From contig JANXBW010000005.1 of assembly GCA_025060325.1 (NCBI GenBank), positions 62,001 to 126,000 of the forward strand: a stretch of 64,000 nt of DNA. Reading direction: 5' to 3'. How positions within the stretch are numbered: position 1 is the stretch's first letter; each line of letters begins with the position of its first letter. Source of the stretch: Thermoguttaceae bacterium (GTDB lineage: Bacteria; Planctomycetota; Planctomycetia; Pirellulales; Thermoguttaceae). Shown piece by piece: positions 1 to 8,987 of the stretch. The notes beneath the pieces were generated by a model. The model worked only from the letters and a program-made list of their open reading frames with translations, was not told the origin of the DNA and did no database searches. The position numbers and the translations under genes were made by a program.

Positions 1-942
1 CGGGAAAACCAGGCCATCCTTCAGCTTGTGGAAGAAATCGCCCGCCAGGCTGACTCCTGGTTATCAGTTGACAACCCGGAGAAGGAAAAGGCCGTTTGCT
101 TGACCATTTTGGAAAAACTTCATCAACTTTTCGACGTAGATAAGCACTACAAGCGGAAGGAGTATTGCCTTTTTCCATATCTTGAACGCCATGGGATAAC
201 AGGGCCCTCCCAAGTGATGTGGGCCAAGGACGACGAGATTCGGCAGAAGCTTAACTTGGTAAGCTCCCAGCTTGCGGCTGCCTGCACCCATTTGGATTCC
301 GTCCGCAAGCGGGAGCTTGTTGGCTTGGTCAAGGAAGTATTAGCCCACGTTGTCGAGATGGTCAACAAGGAGGAAAACATCCTCCTACCCATGGCCGCCC
401 GAATACTGTCCGAGCAAGAGTGGGAGGAAATTTGGCAACTTGCGCCACAATACGGGTGGTGCCTTGTCGAACCAGGCAACGATTACCAACCACGCAAGCT
501 CGCTCAACAGACTACCGGAACGGCCTCGAATGAGGCAATCCAATTGCCGACAGGGAGATTGACTTACGAGCAACTCTTAGGAATCTTTCGGACCCTTCCT
601 GTTGACTTGACATTTGTGGATGATAATGATCGGGTGGCCTACTTTTCCGATGGGGCTGAGCGCATTTTTGATCGTAATGTGGCTATCTTGGGCCGAAAGG
701 TCCAGCACTGCCATCCCCCGAAAAGCATTGCGGTCGTGGAGCAGATTTTGAATGACTTCCGGAGTGGGCGGCGGAATGTGGCGGAATTCTGGATTCAATT
801 CCGCGGCAAGTTTGTCCACATTCGGTACTTTGCGGTCCGCGATGAGAAAGGGAGGTACTTAGGTACGTTGGAGGTGACACAAGACATCAGCCGCATTCGT
901 ACCCTGGAGGGCGAGCGCCGGCTACTTCAGTACGATGTCTAA
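1..942 (+). CDS. DUF438/hemerythrin-like/PAS sensor protein (5' end missing)
   Basis: The reading frame is open from base 1, so the gene starts upstream of the window; a GTG at 28 is an internal candidate only. About 313 residues are visible. The first ~75 match the DUF438 pattern (HYxRKE, LFPYLE, then VMW.KDDEIR). Next comes a helical hemerythrin/HHE-like stretch with a HVVEMVNKEE...LLP motif, and then a PAS-type domain (roughly residues 190-305, with FVDDNDRVAYFS and a conserved C-terminal beta strand). Members of this family are cytosolic and are thought to sense oxygen or redox state through a metal or haem site; that role here is inference. No output domain (kinase, cyclase, HTH) follows, so it may act with a partner. 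The next gene begins 477 bp downstream and shows no functional link. Confidence 0.8.
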   Translation, partial: RENQAILQLVEEIARQADSWLSVDNPEKEKAVCLTILEKLHQLFDVDKHYKRKEYCLFPYLERHGITGPSQVMWAKDDEIRQKLNLVSSQLAAACTHLDSVRKRELVGLVKEVLAHVVEMVNKEENILLPMAARILSEQEWEEIWQLAPQYGWCLVEPGNDYQPRKLAQQTTGTASNEAIQLPTGRLTYEQLLGIFRTLPVDLTFVDDNDRVAYFSDGAERIFDRNVAILGRKVQHCHPPKSIAVVEQILNDFRSGRRNVAEFWIQFRGKFVHIRYFAVRDEKGRYLGTLEVTQDISRIRTLEGERRLLQYDV

Positions 943-1418
943 CTCCCCAAGGAGACCTCGCTGCCGGAAGCCAGCCCGCCAGAATCTTGATCCGAGGGCG
1001 TGGTAAGCATTCTACGTCAAAAAGTGGCCCTAGCTTTTCGCCCGTAGATCTTTCGGCACGCCGCCTTGCGCTTTAACCGGCATCCGCCCCGCCTTGGCCA
1101 GCGGGCGACGGTCTGCCCCTGGAGGGTTACTAACACTGTGCGGGGACTTCCAGTATCGGCCGGGGGGCGAGCCTCGGCGACGGATCTTGCCCCATCGGAA
1201 GACGGTTCTTTTCTTTCCGGCATTCACCGCCCCGTCGTAATCGCTATCTCCCGGACTTAAATTAACCGCTTATCTTGGCGCGAAGGCACCTACCGCGATC
1301 TCGTAACGGCAAGGTGCCATCGCTTAGCGAGTGCAAGCGAGTGCAAAGCGGACGGGCTAGTAAAACTCCGAACTTTCCGCGGTCGGGCGCAAGAGGATCA
1401 ACAACCAGGAGATGCTCC
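943..1418. other. Gene-free spacer
   Basis: No convincing coding frame, RNA gene or strong terminator is seen between the DUF438 protein and the sugar porter. The only clear element is the GGAG-type ribosome-binding site at its 3' edge, serving the ATG at 1419. Confidence 0.5.
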
Positions 1419-2780
1419 ATGCGGCGTGCGTGGTATTTGGGCCTTTGTGTGGGTATCGCCTCGCTGGGAGGACTGCTTTTTGGCTTCGACACGGCCGTCA
1501 TTTCCGGGACGGAGCAGGCGATTCAACGGTTATACGGCTTGTCCGAACTGGAAATTGGGTTCACCGTCGCCAGCGCACTGGTGGGCACGATCATTGGGTC
1601 GCTTACAGCGGGATGGCCGGCGGACTGGTGGGGGCGTCGGGCCACTCTCATCCTGATCGCTATCCTCTATCTTATCTCGGCCGTGGGGAGCGCTTTGGCG
1701 TGGGATTGGTATTCGCTTGTGTTCTTCCGATTTCTGGGCGGATTGGGCGTCGGCGGCTCGTCCGTGGTGGCCCCAATGTATATTGCCGAGATTTCACCAC
1801 CCCGGTGGCGAGGGCGATTGGTGGCAGTAGTGCAATTCAACATTGTCTTTGGCATCCTCCTGGCCTTCTTTTCAAACTATTGGATTGCCCTTCTTAATCT
1901 TGGCCCTAGCGAGTGGCGGTGGATGCTCGGTGTGGAAGCCTTTCCGGCTGCGTTGTTTTGGCTGCTCCTTTATTTGACCCCCCAGAGTCCGCGTTGGTTG
2001 GTTCTGCACGGAAAGCATGATCAAGCGGAGGCAGTGTTTCGTCGCCTAGGGTGCTTGCCGGAAGAAGCCACCCAGCTCGTTGCCGAAATTGAGCGGTCCC
2101 GTCATACAGCCGCTCCCGAAGAGCCACTTTTCTGCCGTAAGTACAGCCGATTGGTGCTTCTTGCGATCGCCATCGCCGCGTTTAACCAGTTGTCCGGAAT
2201 TAATGCCGTCCTTTATTACGCGCCGCGGATTTTCGAGATGGCAGGCGCTGGCAAGGACGCCGCGTTCTTCCAAGCCGTCGTCTTAGGTGGGACCAATTTG
2301 GTGTTTACGATCTTGGCGATGAGTGTCATCGACTTTTTCGGCCGGCGGTTTCTGATGTTGGTCGGGTCTGTGGGGTATATAGTCAGTTTGGCCACCACAG
2401 CCGGGGCTTTTTACATTTACGGCTCGCAATTTGACCAGCTAGGGAATAGCATTGTGTTGGCAAGCCTCGTTGTTTTCATAGCCGCTCACGCCTTCGGCCA
2501 GGGTGCAGTTATTTGGGTTTTTATTAGCGAAATCTTCCCAAACACTGTCCGGGCTAAAGGTCAGGCTTTGGGAAGTTTCACCCATTGGTTTATGTGCGCC
2601 CTCATCTCGTGGACTTTCCCAGCAATCGCAAAGGTCTCCGGAGGGCACGCCTTCGCTTTCTACGCGGCGATGATGGTTCTTCAGTTACTTTGGGTGATCT
2701 ACATCATGCCGGAAACGAAGGGTATTCCCCTCGAGAAAATAGAAGAAAAGCTGTTGTCACCGGCGGGGACAGTTGGTTAA
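1419..2780 (+). CDS. Sugar porter family MFS transporter
   Basis: A 453-residue, 12-helix major facilitator of the sugar porter (XylE/GalP/GLUT) family, in the inner membrane, probably a sugar:H+ symporter. The family signatures are in order: GFDTAVISG near the N-terminus, WWGRR after helix 2, the R.LGG.GVG..SVV..YIAEI.P...RG block in helices 4-5, PQSPRWL before the central loop, QLSGINAVLYY in helix 7, and PETKG at the C-terminus. The frame is open upstream to 1275, but the ATG at 1419 is preferred because it has an AGGAG site 7 bases upstream and begins right at the first helix. The stop lies 40 bp before the preferred start of the GH32 gene, so the two are very likely co-transcribed; this suggests fructose, sucrose or oligofructoside as substrate (inference from context). 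Confidence 0.9.
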   Translation: MRRAWYLGLCVGIASLGGLLFGFDTAVISGTEQAIQRLYGLSELEIGFTVASALVGTIIGSLTAGWPADWWGRRATLILIAILYLISAVGSALAWDWYSLVFFRFLGGLGVGGSSVVAPMYIAEISPPRWRGRLVAVVQFNIVFGILLAFFSNYWIALLNLGPSEWRWMLGVEAFPAALFWLLLYLTPQSPRWLVLHGKHDQAEAVFRRLGCLPEEATQLVAEIERSRHTAAPEEPLFCRKYSRLVLLAIAIAAFNQLSGINAVLYYAPRIFEMAGAGKDAAFFQAVVLGGTNLVFTILAMSVIDFFGRRFLMLVGSVGYIVSLATTAGAFYIYGSQFDQLGNSIVLASLVVFIAAHAFGQGAVIWVFISEIFPNTVRAKGQALGSFTHWFMCALISWTFPAIAKVSGGHAFAFYAAMMVLQLLWVIYIMPETKGIPLEKIEEKLLSPAGTVG

Positions 2781-2820
2781 GAAGATTGATCAAGTCAGCT
2801 TGGTGGAGCTTGTGGGAACC

Positions 2821-5001
2821 ATGGTTGTTGCGAATTTGCTTATTTGCTCGTTCTCTTGGCTCGTGGCTTGTCAGGGGGGTGAAAGTCCAGGTGCCAGTTT
2901 GCGACCGGACATTCTTGTGGATGACTTTGAGGGAGACTCTTACCTCAATTGGACCGTAGAAGGCGAGGCATTTGGCTCCGGACCAGCTGCCGGCACGTTA
3001 CCTAATCAAATGCCGGTGACGGGTTATTATGGACACCGATTAGTAAACTCTTACTTCGGGGGAGACAAAACCACCGGAACGATAACAAGTCGGCCATTTG
3101 TTATCGAACGGGACTACTTGGCTTTTCTAATTGGAGGCGGCGGATTTGCGGAAGAAACTTACATCGAGCTTCTTGTGGACGGAAAACCTCTCCGGCGAGC
3201 GACAGGTCGCAACACCGTGCCGGGCGGGTCGGAGGAATTGGCGTGGACTTCTTGGGATGTCCGCGAGCTGGCGGGCAAGCATGCGCAGCTCCGCATCGTT
3301 GATCGGCGCACTGACTTCTGGGGGCACATTAATGTTGACCATATCATTCAGACGGATCGATCTTTGTCCGAGCTGACGGCACCGGTGAGGACGGATGTTA
3401 CCGCAAAGTACCTCCTTCTGCCGGTAAGCGATAGGGGTTCGCCAGTCCATTGCCGGTTGAAGCTGGGAGAAGAAGTCCTGCATTACTTTGATTGCCAACT
3501 AGCTGCGACGGAGAGCCGCACACGGTTTTGGGCCGCGCTTGACGTAAGGCAATTGGTTGGCAAACAGTTGCTCTGGGAACTTCGGCCGGCCTCAATGGGT
3601 GAGCTCCTCAGGCAGCGCCTACGCCAGGCCGAACAAAGACTCGACCCACCCGATCTCTACCGCGAGGCCTTTCGCCCGCAGTTCCATTTTTCTCCACGCG
3701 TTGGGTGGTTGAATGACCCAAATGGGCTAGTTTACTTCGAGGGAGAGTACCACCTCTTTTTCCAACACAACCCCTTTGGGATTAGTTGGGGGAACATGAC
3801 CTGGGGGCATGCGGTCAGTCGGGATCTGGTCCACTGGGAGGAACTTGATCCGGCGATCAGACCGGATCGCCTGGGGACGATCTTTTCCGGATCGGCGGTT
3901 GTTGATCTTGCCAACACCTCGGGGCTTGGTGGCGAGGGGAGGCCTGCTTTATGCGCCTTTTATACCGCTGCCGGCAGCCATTCGTTTGAGCCAAAGCCAT
4001 TTACGCAGTGTCTTGCTTACTCGCTTGATCAAGGCCGAACGTGGACAAAATATGCTGGCAATCCTGTCCTGCCGCAGCTTGGTCCCGACAATCGCGATCC
4101 CAAAGTTTTTTGGCACGATTCGAGTAGCCGGTGGGCCATGGTATTGTACGTTCGCCGCGACGCTTATTCGATTTTTTCGTCGCCCAATTTAAAAGACTGG
4201 ACCTGGGAAAGTGAGGTAGACTTTCCCACGGCGTACGAATGTCCTGAGCTTTTCCCGCTCTCAGTGGACGAAAAGCCTGGGGAGCACTATTGGGTCCTAT
4301 GGTCGGCCGCCGGCAGATATCTCGTTGGGAATTTCGATGGTAAAAAGTTTACACCGGTCACAGAGGTGCTTTCTGGTGAGTGGGGACCGAATGCCTACGC
4401 AGCTCAGACTTGGAATCATCTGCCCGCCGGGCGTCGGGTGATGATCGCCTGGATGCGCTCCGACGGTTCCGCTTATCGTGGAATGCCGTTCAATCAGCAG
4501 CTTACCGTGCCGCGGGAGCTCTCGTTAAGTCAAACGACAAATGGCTTGCGTCTTTTGGCAAAGCCAGTGAAGGAGCTGGAGAGGCTCCGGGAACCATGGT
4601 ATTCGGCAAGTGCCGTGGCGCTTAGCTCCCAAAAAGTGAATAGTCTTTCGGTGAAGACTCCCGAGCTTGTTGACATGGAGGCGGTGTTTCGCGATATTGA
4701 GGCCGAGCAACTAATCGTTGACATCCGGGGGGTGCCGATTGTGATCCGGCCAGCAGAGGGGGCAATTGAATGTTGGGGCCACCGTGCTTCGGGGATTAAG
4801 CCCGTGCGCGATCTGGACCTTCGCGTGCTTGTTGACCGGACCTCGGTTGAAATCTTCGCTTGTCGCGGGGAATACGTGATGACCTTTTGCCGCGTGATTC
4901 CCCCGGAGAATCGCTCCCTAATAGTGCGCGCGGTGGGAGGCCGGGCCACCCTTTCGTCGCTTAATGTCTACAGCCTTAAGTCCATCTGGCAAAAGGAGTG
5001 A
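2821..5001 (+). CDS. Glycoside hydrolase family 32 (levanase/invertase-like) lipoprotein
   Basis: This 726-residue enzyme hydrolyses beta-fructosides (sucrose, levan or inulin type). The GH32 triad is visible: nucleophile Asp299 in WLNDPNG, transition-state stabiliser Asp426 in RDPK, and acid/base Glu473 in ECPELF. The start chosen is the ATG at 2821: it has GGAG 12 bases upstream and gives a short signal peptide ending in LVAC, a lipobox, so the enzyme is probably an exported lipoprotein. A TTG at 2773, overlapping the porter stop, is the alternative. Residues ~30-185 form a separate beta-rich domain (WTVEGEAFG, LVNSYFGGD, LIGGGG) ahead of the five-bladed propeller; similar domains precede GH32 in other secreted fructanases. 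The C-terminal beta-sandwich (DRTSVEIFA) is typical. The adjacent sugar porter would import the product. Exact substrate cannot be read from sequence. Confidence 0.9.
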   Translation: MVVANLLICSFSWLVACQGGESPGASLRPDILVDDFEGDSYLNWTVEGEAFGSGPAAGTLPNQMPVTGYYGHRLVNSYFGGDKTTGTITSRPFVIERDYLAFLIGGGGFAEETYIELLVDGKPLRRATGRNTVPGGSEELAWTSWDVRELAGKHAQLRIVDRRTDFWGHINVDHIIQTDRSLSELTAPVRTDVTAKYLLLPVSDRGSPVHCRLKLGEEVLHYFDCQLAATESRTRFWAALDVRQLVGKQLLWELRPASMGELLRQRLRQAEQRLDPPDLYREAFRPQFHFSPRVGWLNDPNGLVYFEGEYHLFFQHNPFGISWGNMTWGHAVSRDLVHWEELDPAIRPDRLGTIFSGSAVVDLANTSGLGGEGRPALCAFYTAAGSHSFEPKPFTQCLAYSLDQGRTWTKYAGNPVLPQLGPDNRDPKVFWHDSSSRWAMVLYVRRDAYSIFSSPNLKDWTWESEVDFPTAYECPELFPLSVDEKPGEHYWVLWSAAGRYLVGNFDGKKFTPVTEVLSGEWGPNAYAAQTWNHLPAGRRVMIAWMRSDGSAYRGMPFNQQLTVPRELSLSQTTNGLRLLAKPVKELERLREPWYSASAVALSSQKVNSLSVKTPELVDMEAVFRDIEAEQLIVDIRGVPIVIRPAEGAIECWGHRASGIKPVRDLDLRVLVDRTSVEIFACRGEYVMTFCRVIPPENRSLIVRAVGGRATLSSLNVYSLKSIWQKE

Positions 5002-5015
5002 AAGACGACTAGCGA

Positions 5016-8000
5016 CTATCCTGGTTGATTATCCTTGCCGGCATAAAGGAGATAGTAAACAATCGGCACCACTACCATGGTGAAGGCCGTGGAGGCAAAG
5101 ATCCCGAAGATAATCGCCCAGGCCAACCCTGAGAAAATCGGGTCGAGGGTAATGACCCAGTTTCCAAGCAACGTGGTGCCGGAAGTAAGGAAAATCGGCC
5201 GGGCCCGGACCGCCACACTGCGAACAATCGCTTCGCGGAGGTCAAAGCCTTCGGCCTGAGCGTGTTGGATAAAGTCGATAAGAACCACAGAGTTCCTAAC
5301 GACGATACCAGCCAGGCCAATCATTCCGATCATTGCCGTTGCCGTGAAGAAGACTGGGTTGGGATAACCCCCGATCGGCCAGTTGACGAGCAAATTGAGG
5401 AACCAAAAGCCCGGCATGATGCCAATCGCCGTTAGCGGAATAGCCAGCATAATCACAAGCGGAAGCACCCGCGAGCCGGTTTCGAACATAAGTAGCACGA
5501 AGATAGCCAATAGCGCCACCGCAAAAGCGATCCCCAAGTCGCGGAAGACATCAAGGGTGATTTTCCACTCGCCTTCGCCGGCCCAGTGGACTTCGAAACC
5601 GGCCGGCACCGTCCAGGGAATGCCTCCCCCCGGTGCCAACCAGGTCCGTTCCTCAACTGGCCGTGGCGAAGCACTCTTTGGCACTTCAGACCCGGGCGGT
5701 AGCTGGTCCAGCTGAATGTCGATGATGGCCTCGGCAGGGGGCCGGCCAGCCACCTCGGCAGTCACGTATACCACACGGCGAAGATTCTTGTGATAGATCG
5801 TTTGATCTTCAGTCTTCTGAACGAACCGTCCCAGCTCGCCTAGCTGAACCAATTGCCCGCCCTCGCCTCGTACATAAATCTCTTCCAAGTCATCGGTGGC
5901 GGAACGCAACTCCCGCGGCAAGCGTAGGATCACCCGCAGCGGATGCACTTCGTACGGGTCGTGGACTTCAGTAACAGCTTGTCCGCCCAGAGCGACGGCC
6001 AGCGTTTGGGCGATGTTTTCCCGGGAAATTCGGGAAAGTGCTGCCTTCGCTTGGTCGACTTCGAAAACCAACACCGTCTGGGGATCTTCGACCACAGAGT
6101 CAACGTCGACCACAAACGGCTCTTGGCGAAGCCGATCTTCGACGAGTTTGGCTGCCCGACAAATCGCCTGATAGTCAGCTTGGGGCGGGCCATAGACTTC
6201 GGCCACAATCGTAGAGAGTACTGGTGGTCCCGGCGGAACCTCCACCAGCTTAATGGAAGCCCCATGTTCTGCGGCGATTCTAGTCACATCGTTGCGGATT
6301 CGCAGCAGGATCTCGTGGGACTGGTGTTGACGGTATGCTTTGTCCACTAAATTGACGCGGATATCTGCTAGGTGCGATCCGTGACGCAGGTAGTACTTTC
6401 GCACCATGGCGTTAAAGTCCATCGGAGAGGGCGTACCTACATATAGTTCAAAGTCGCGTACCTCTGGCACGGTGGCCAAGTAGGCCGCCAGTCGCCGAGT
6501 GACAAAATCCGTTTGTTCCAGAGTTGTTCCTTCCGGCATATCAACAACAATTTGAAATTCGTTTTTGTTGTCGTAGGGCAACATCTTCAAAGGTATGAGC
6601 CTAAATGCGGGAAGAGCAAAGGCTGCCAAAAGAAGCATTCCCACCACCAATAAGACAAGCCAAGCATAAAGCCGCCGCGATAAGACACCGCAAAAAAATC
6701 CTCGCGACAGGCGGTAAATACCAGTTCGCGTAAGCTCAAAAGCCGGCTCCTCTGCCCGGCCATAGGATAGCGTCACCATGGCCAAGTAAGGGGTGATGAC
6801 AAAAGCCACAACTGTTGACACAGTAACTGTCAACGGAACGTTTAATGCCATTGGAGCCATGTAAGGCCCCATCATGCCCGTGATAAACATCATGGGCACA
6901 AAACAGACGATGATAGCTAGCGTTGACATAATAAGAGCCGGCCGGACTTCCTGGACGGCCCGAAGGACCGACTCCCGCGGGGGAAGAATGCGCATGGCAA
7001 AATAGCGGGCGATGTTTTCCACGTCGGTGATGGGATCGTCGACCAAAAGCCCCAGAGCCAGAATCAACGCAAACAGCGTAACGCGGTTAATCGAATAACC
7101 TACAAGGTAGTTGATAAAAAGCGTGACCCCATAACAGATGGGTACGGCCAGGGCAACAACCAAAGCTGCTCGCCAGCCAATGACCACACCAATGAGCCCC
7201 ACCACCGTGATGATCGCGATCACAAGCGATTCGACGAGCTCGTTGACTTTATCGTTGGACGTCTCCCCGTAGTCTCGCGTGATCCGGTAGTAAACCCCCG
7301 GTGGCAAGATGCATTCGGGCGATAGGGGATCGGCAAGGGCTTCCATGCGGCGTTCGACAGCTTGCGCCACCCATACCGCATTGCTTCCTTTTCGCTTAGC
7401 GACCGCAATATGGACAGCGGGGAAAAGCTGCCCCGGAGTAATGTCTGCCTCAGCCGGCGTTGTGGCCTTTTGGCCTCCGGCCGGCTGCGAAGTGGCCAAG
7501 TCCGCAGCATGTGTGTTTACCGAAACAGTAAACGGCGAACGAGGATCTTTGGGCCTTCGGGGAGTCGTCCCGGCCGGACCAAAGCCAATCCAACTGTAGT
7601 GTTCTGGCTCGGCAGGCCCGTCAATCACCTCGGCCACTTCCTTAAGATAAACCGGCCGACCATTAACCACTTGAATGACAAGTTCCTCTAACTGCCATTT
7701 GTCGCGAATATGCGGGCCGGCTTCCACAATGAACTCTTGATTCTGTTGATCAAATCTGCCGGCCCGAATGTTTACGTTGCTCACCTGAAGAGCGCGCACC
7801 ACATCAAGCGGTGCGACGGCCTTGGCCGCCAGTTCCATCGGGCGAAGAAGCACCCGGATCTGCCGCGGCCGACCTCCAACGACATAAACGCGGTTGGTGT
7901 TAGGGATGCGCTGAAGTTCGTGTTCAATCTGCTCGGCTAACCGCCGCAATTCATGATCGCCGTAAAGATCGGGACGGTCGGACCACAGCGTCAGGATGAG

Positions 8001-8441
8001 AATAGGGACATCGTCAATTTCCACTGGCTTTACCACCCAACTTTGCACGCCGGGCGGCACCTGGTCGATATTGGAATAGATCTTGTTGTAAAGCTTGGTG
8101 AGCGAATCTTCGCGATCTTCGCCGACATAGAATCGCACAGTCACCACACATTGCCCGGGCCGACTCATGGAATAGACGTATTCCACACCGTCAATCTGGT
8201 AGAGGAGCTTTTCCAATCGCAGGGCAATTTGTTGTTCAACTTCCAGGGCAGAAAGACCAGGGGCATTTATCAAAACATCCGCGATGGGCACAACAATTTG
8301 AGGCTCCTCTTCGCGAGGAGTGACGATGAGGCCGGCCACACCCATCGCCAAAGCTGCTAGTGTCAACGTGGCGACGAGGTCCCCACGCAAGAACAGGCTG
8401 ACAATCCTTGTAAGAAAGGGAACCCCTCCTGCCTCAGCCAT
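5016..8441 (-). CDS. RND efflux pump inner-membrane permease
   Basis: An 1141-residue RND-superfamily transporter (AcrB/CusA-like; PF00873), a proton-driven inner-membrane pump that works with a periplasmic adaptor and outer-membrane channel. An N-terminal helix is followed by a large periplasmic loop, a block of six helices, a second periplasmic loop and a C-terminal helix block ending in GIVVRNSVVLIDFI and STAFTMVVVP. Helix 4 has LLVDDPITDVENI; the adjacent acidic pair is the expected proton relay. The DVENI form resembles heavy-metal (HME) pumps more than drug (HAE1) pumps, but the family here is intermediate and the substrate is unassigned. The ATG at 8441 has GGGAG 9 bases upstream. It ends 14 bp from the convergent GH32 gene. 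The adaptor gene lies 546 bp upstream on the same strand. Confidence 0.92.
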   Translation of the reverse strand: MAEAGGVPFLTRIVSLFLRGDLVATLTLAALAMGVAGLIVTPREEEPQIVVPIADVLINAPGLSALEVEQQIALRLEKLLYQIDGVEYVYSMSRPGQCVVTVRFYVGEDREDSLTKLYNKIYSNIDQVPPGVQSWVVKPVEIDDVPILILTLWSDRPDLYGDHELRRLAEQIEHELQRIPNTNRVYVVGGRPRQIRVLLRPMELAAKAVAPLDVVRALQVSNVNIRAGRFDQQNQEFIVEAGPHIRDKWQLEELVIQVVNGRPVYLKEVAEVIDGPAEPEHYSWIGFGPAGTTPRRPKDPRSPFTVSVNTHAADLATSQPAGGQKATTPAEADITPGQLFPAVHIAVAKRKGSNAVWVAQAVERRMEALADPLSPECILPPGVYYRITRDYGETSNDKVNELVESLVIAIITVVGLIGVVIGWRAALVVALAVPICYGVTLFINYLVGYSINRVTLFALILALGLLVDDPITDVENIARYFAMRILPPRESVLRAVQEVRPALIMSTLAIIVCFVPMMFITGMMGPYMAPMALNVPLTVTVSTVVAFVITPYLAMVTLSYGRAEEPAFELTRTGIYRLSRGFFCGVLSRRLYAWLVLLVVGMLLLAAFALPAFRLIPLKMLPYDNKNEFQIVVDMPEGTTLEQTDFVTRRLAAYLATVPEVRDFELYVGTPSPMDFNAMVRKYYLRHGSHLADIRVNLVDKAYRQHQSHEILLRIRNDVTRIAAEHGASIKLVEVPPGPPVLSTIVAEVYGPPQADYQAICRAAKLVEDRLRQEPFVVDVDSVVEDPQTVLVFEVDQAKAALSRISRENIAQTLAVALGGQAVTEVHDPYEVHPLRVILRLPRELRSATDDLEEIYVRGEGGQLVQLGELGRFVQKTEDQTIYHKNLRRVVYVTAEVAGRPPAEAIIDIQLDQLPPGSEVPKSASPRPVEERTWLAPGGGIPWTVPAGFEVHWAGEGEWKITLDVFRDLGIAFAVALLAIFVLLMFETGSRVLPLVIMLAIPLTAIGIMPGFWFLNLLVNWPIGGYPNPVFFTATAMIGMIGLAGIVVRNSVVLIDFIQHAQAEGFDLREAIVRSVAVRARPIFLTSGTTLLGNWVITLDPIFSGLAWAIIFGIFASTAFTMVVVPIVYYLLYAGKDNQPG

Positions 8442-8537
8442 CGAGCGTTACTCCCTTAGCAGGTAGCCGCGAGACTTTTGCATGGTTTGACTGGTAAGCG
8501 GAAAAGTCGTCCCCTTCCCGGTGCTCTGGCAGCCTTG

Positions 8538-8556
8538 CCAAATCCCAACGATTTGG
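8538..8556 (-). repeat. Inverted repeat upstream of RND pump gene
   Basis: Perfect 7-bp arms CCAAATC / GATTTGG around a 5-base loop, extendable by two wobble pairs. It lies about 97 bp upstream of the pump's start codon. There is no T-run after it on either strand, so an operator or structured leader is as likely as a terminator. Confidence 0.5.
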
Positions 8557-8916
8557 TGCCATCCCTCCCCCGGCGCCGGCGTTTGCCTTCTAACAGTCAG
8601 AGACTTGGGCCCTAAGCCCGGAAGTTAATAGCAAAAAGTATAGCGATTAACGGAGCCCATGATACCGGTCCGAATATTAGGAACAATTTCGCGGAGATCT
8701 TTTTTGCGCAGCGTGGGGCCGGGCGATTTGGGCCAGTGCCTACAAACTGCATCCTCTGCCGACAGGCGACGGCAGAAAAGCGCGGCTGTTAGGGCTCCGG
8801 CATGCGATAGCTCCCGATCGGAGAGGATTGATGGACCGGCAAGCCCTATTTGACGGAAATAGAACCGCGGCCGGAAGCTGGCTTAGCGACTGCCCATCGT
8901 TCTAGAAAAGGGTAAG

Positions 8917-8938
8917 CCACCAAGCAAGAACTTGGTGG
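8917..8938 (-). terminator. Hairpin downstream of RND adaptor gene
   Basis: Perfect 8-bp arms CCACCAAG / CTTGGTGG with a 6-base loop, about 50 bp past the adaptor stop codon. On the minus strand it is followed after a short gap by CCCTTTTCT, so it could be a weak intrinsic terminator. A further 6-bp GC-rich hairpin at 8954-8969 lies between it and the stop. Confidence 0.45.
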
Positions 8939-8987
8939 GCGAAATGACAAGCCCGGGCCACTTGGCCCGAATATCATGGACCTGGTG

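Larger units (their letters stand above)
8442..8987. other. Long spacer between RND adaptor and pump genes
   Basis: No credible coding frame on either strand. It holds two clear inverted repeats (8538-8556 and 8917-8938) and a smaller one (8954-8969, CGGGCC/GGCCCG), described separately. Adaptor and pump genes of one tripartite system normally abut, so the length is unusual. Confidence 0.6.
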
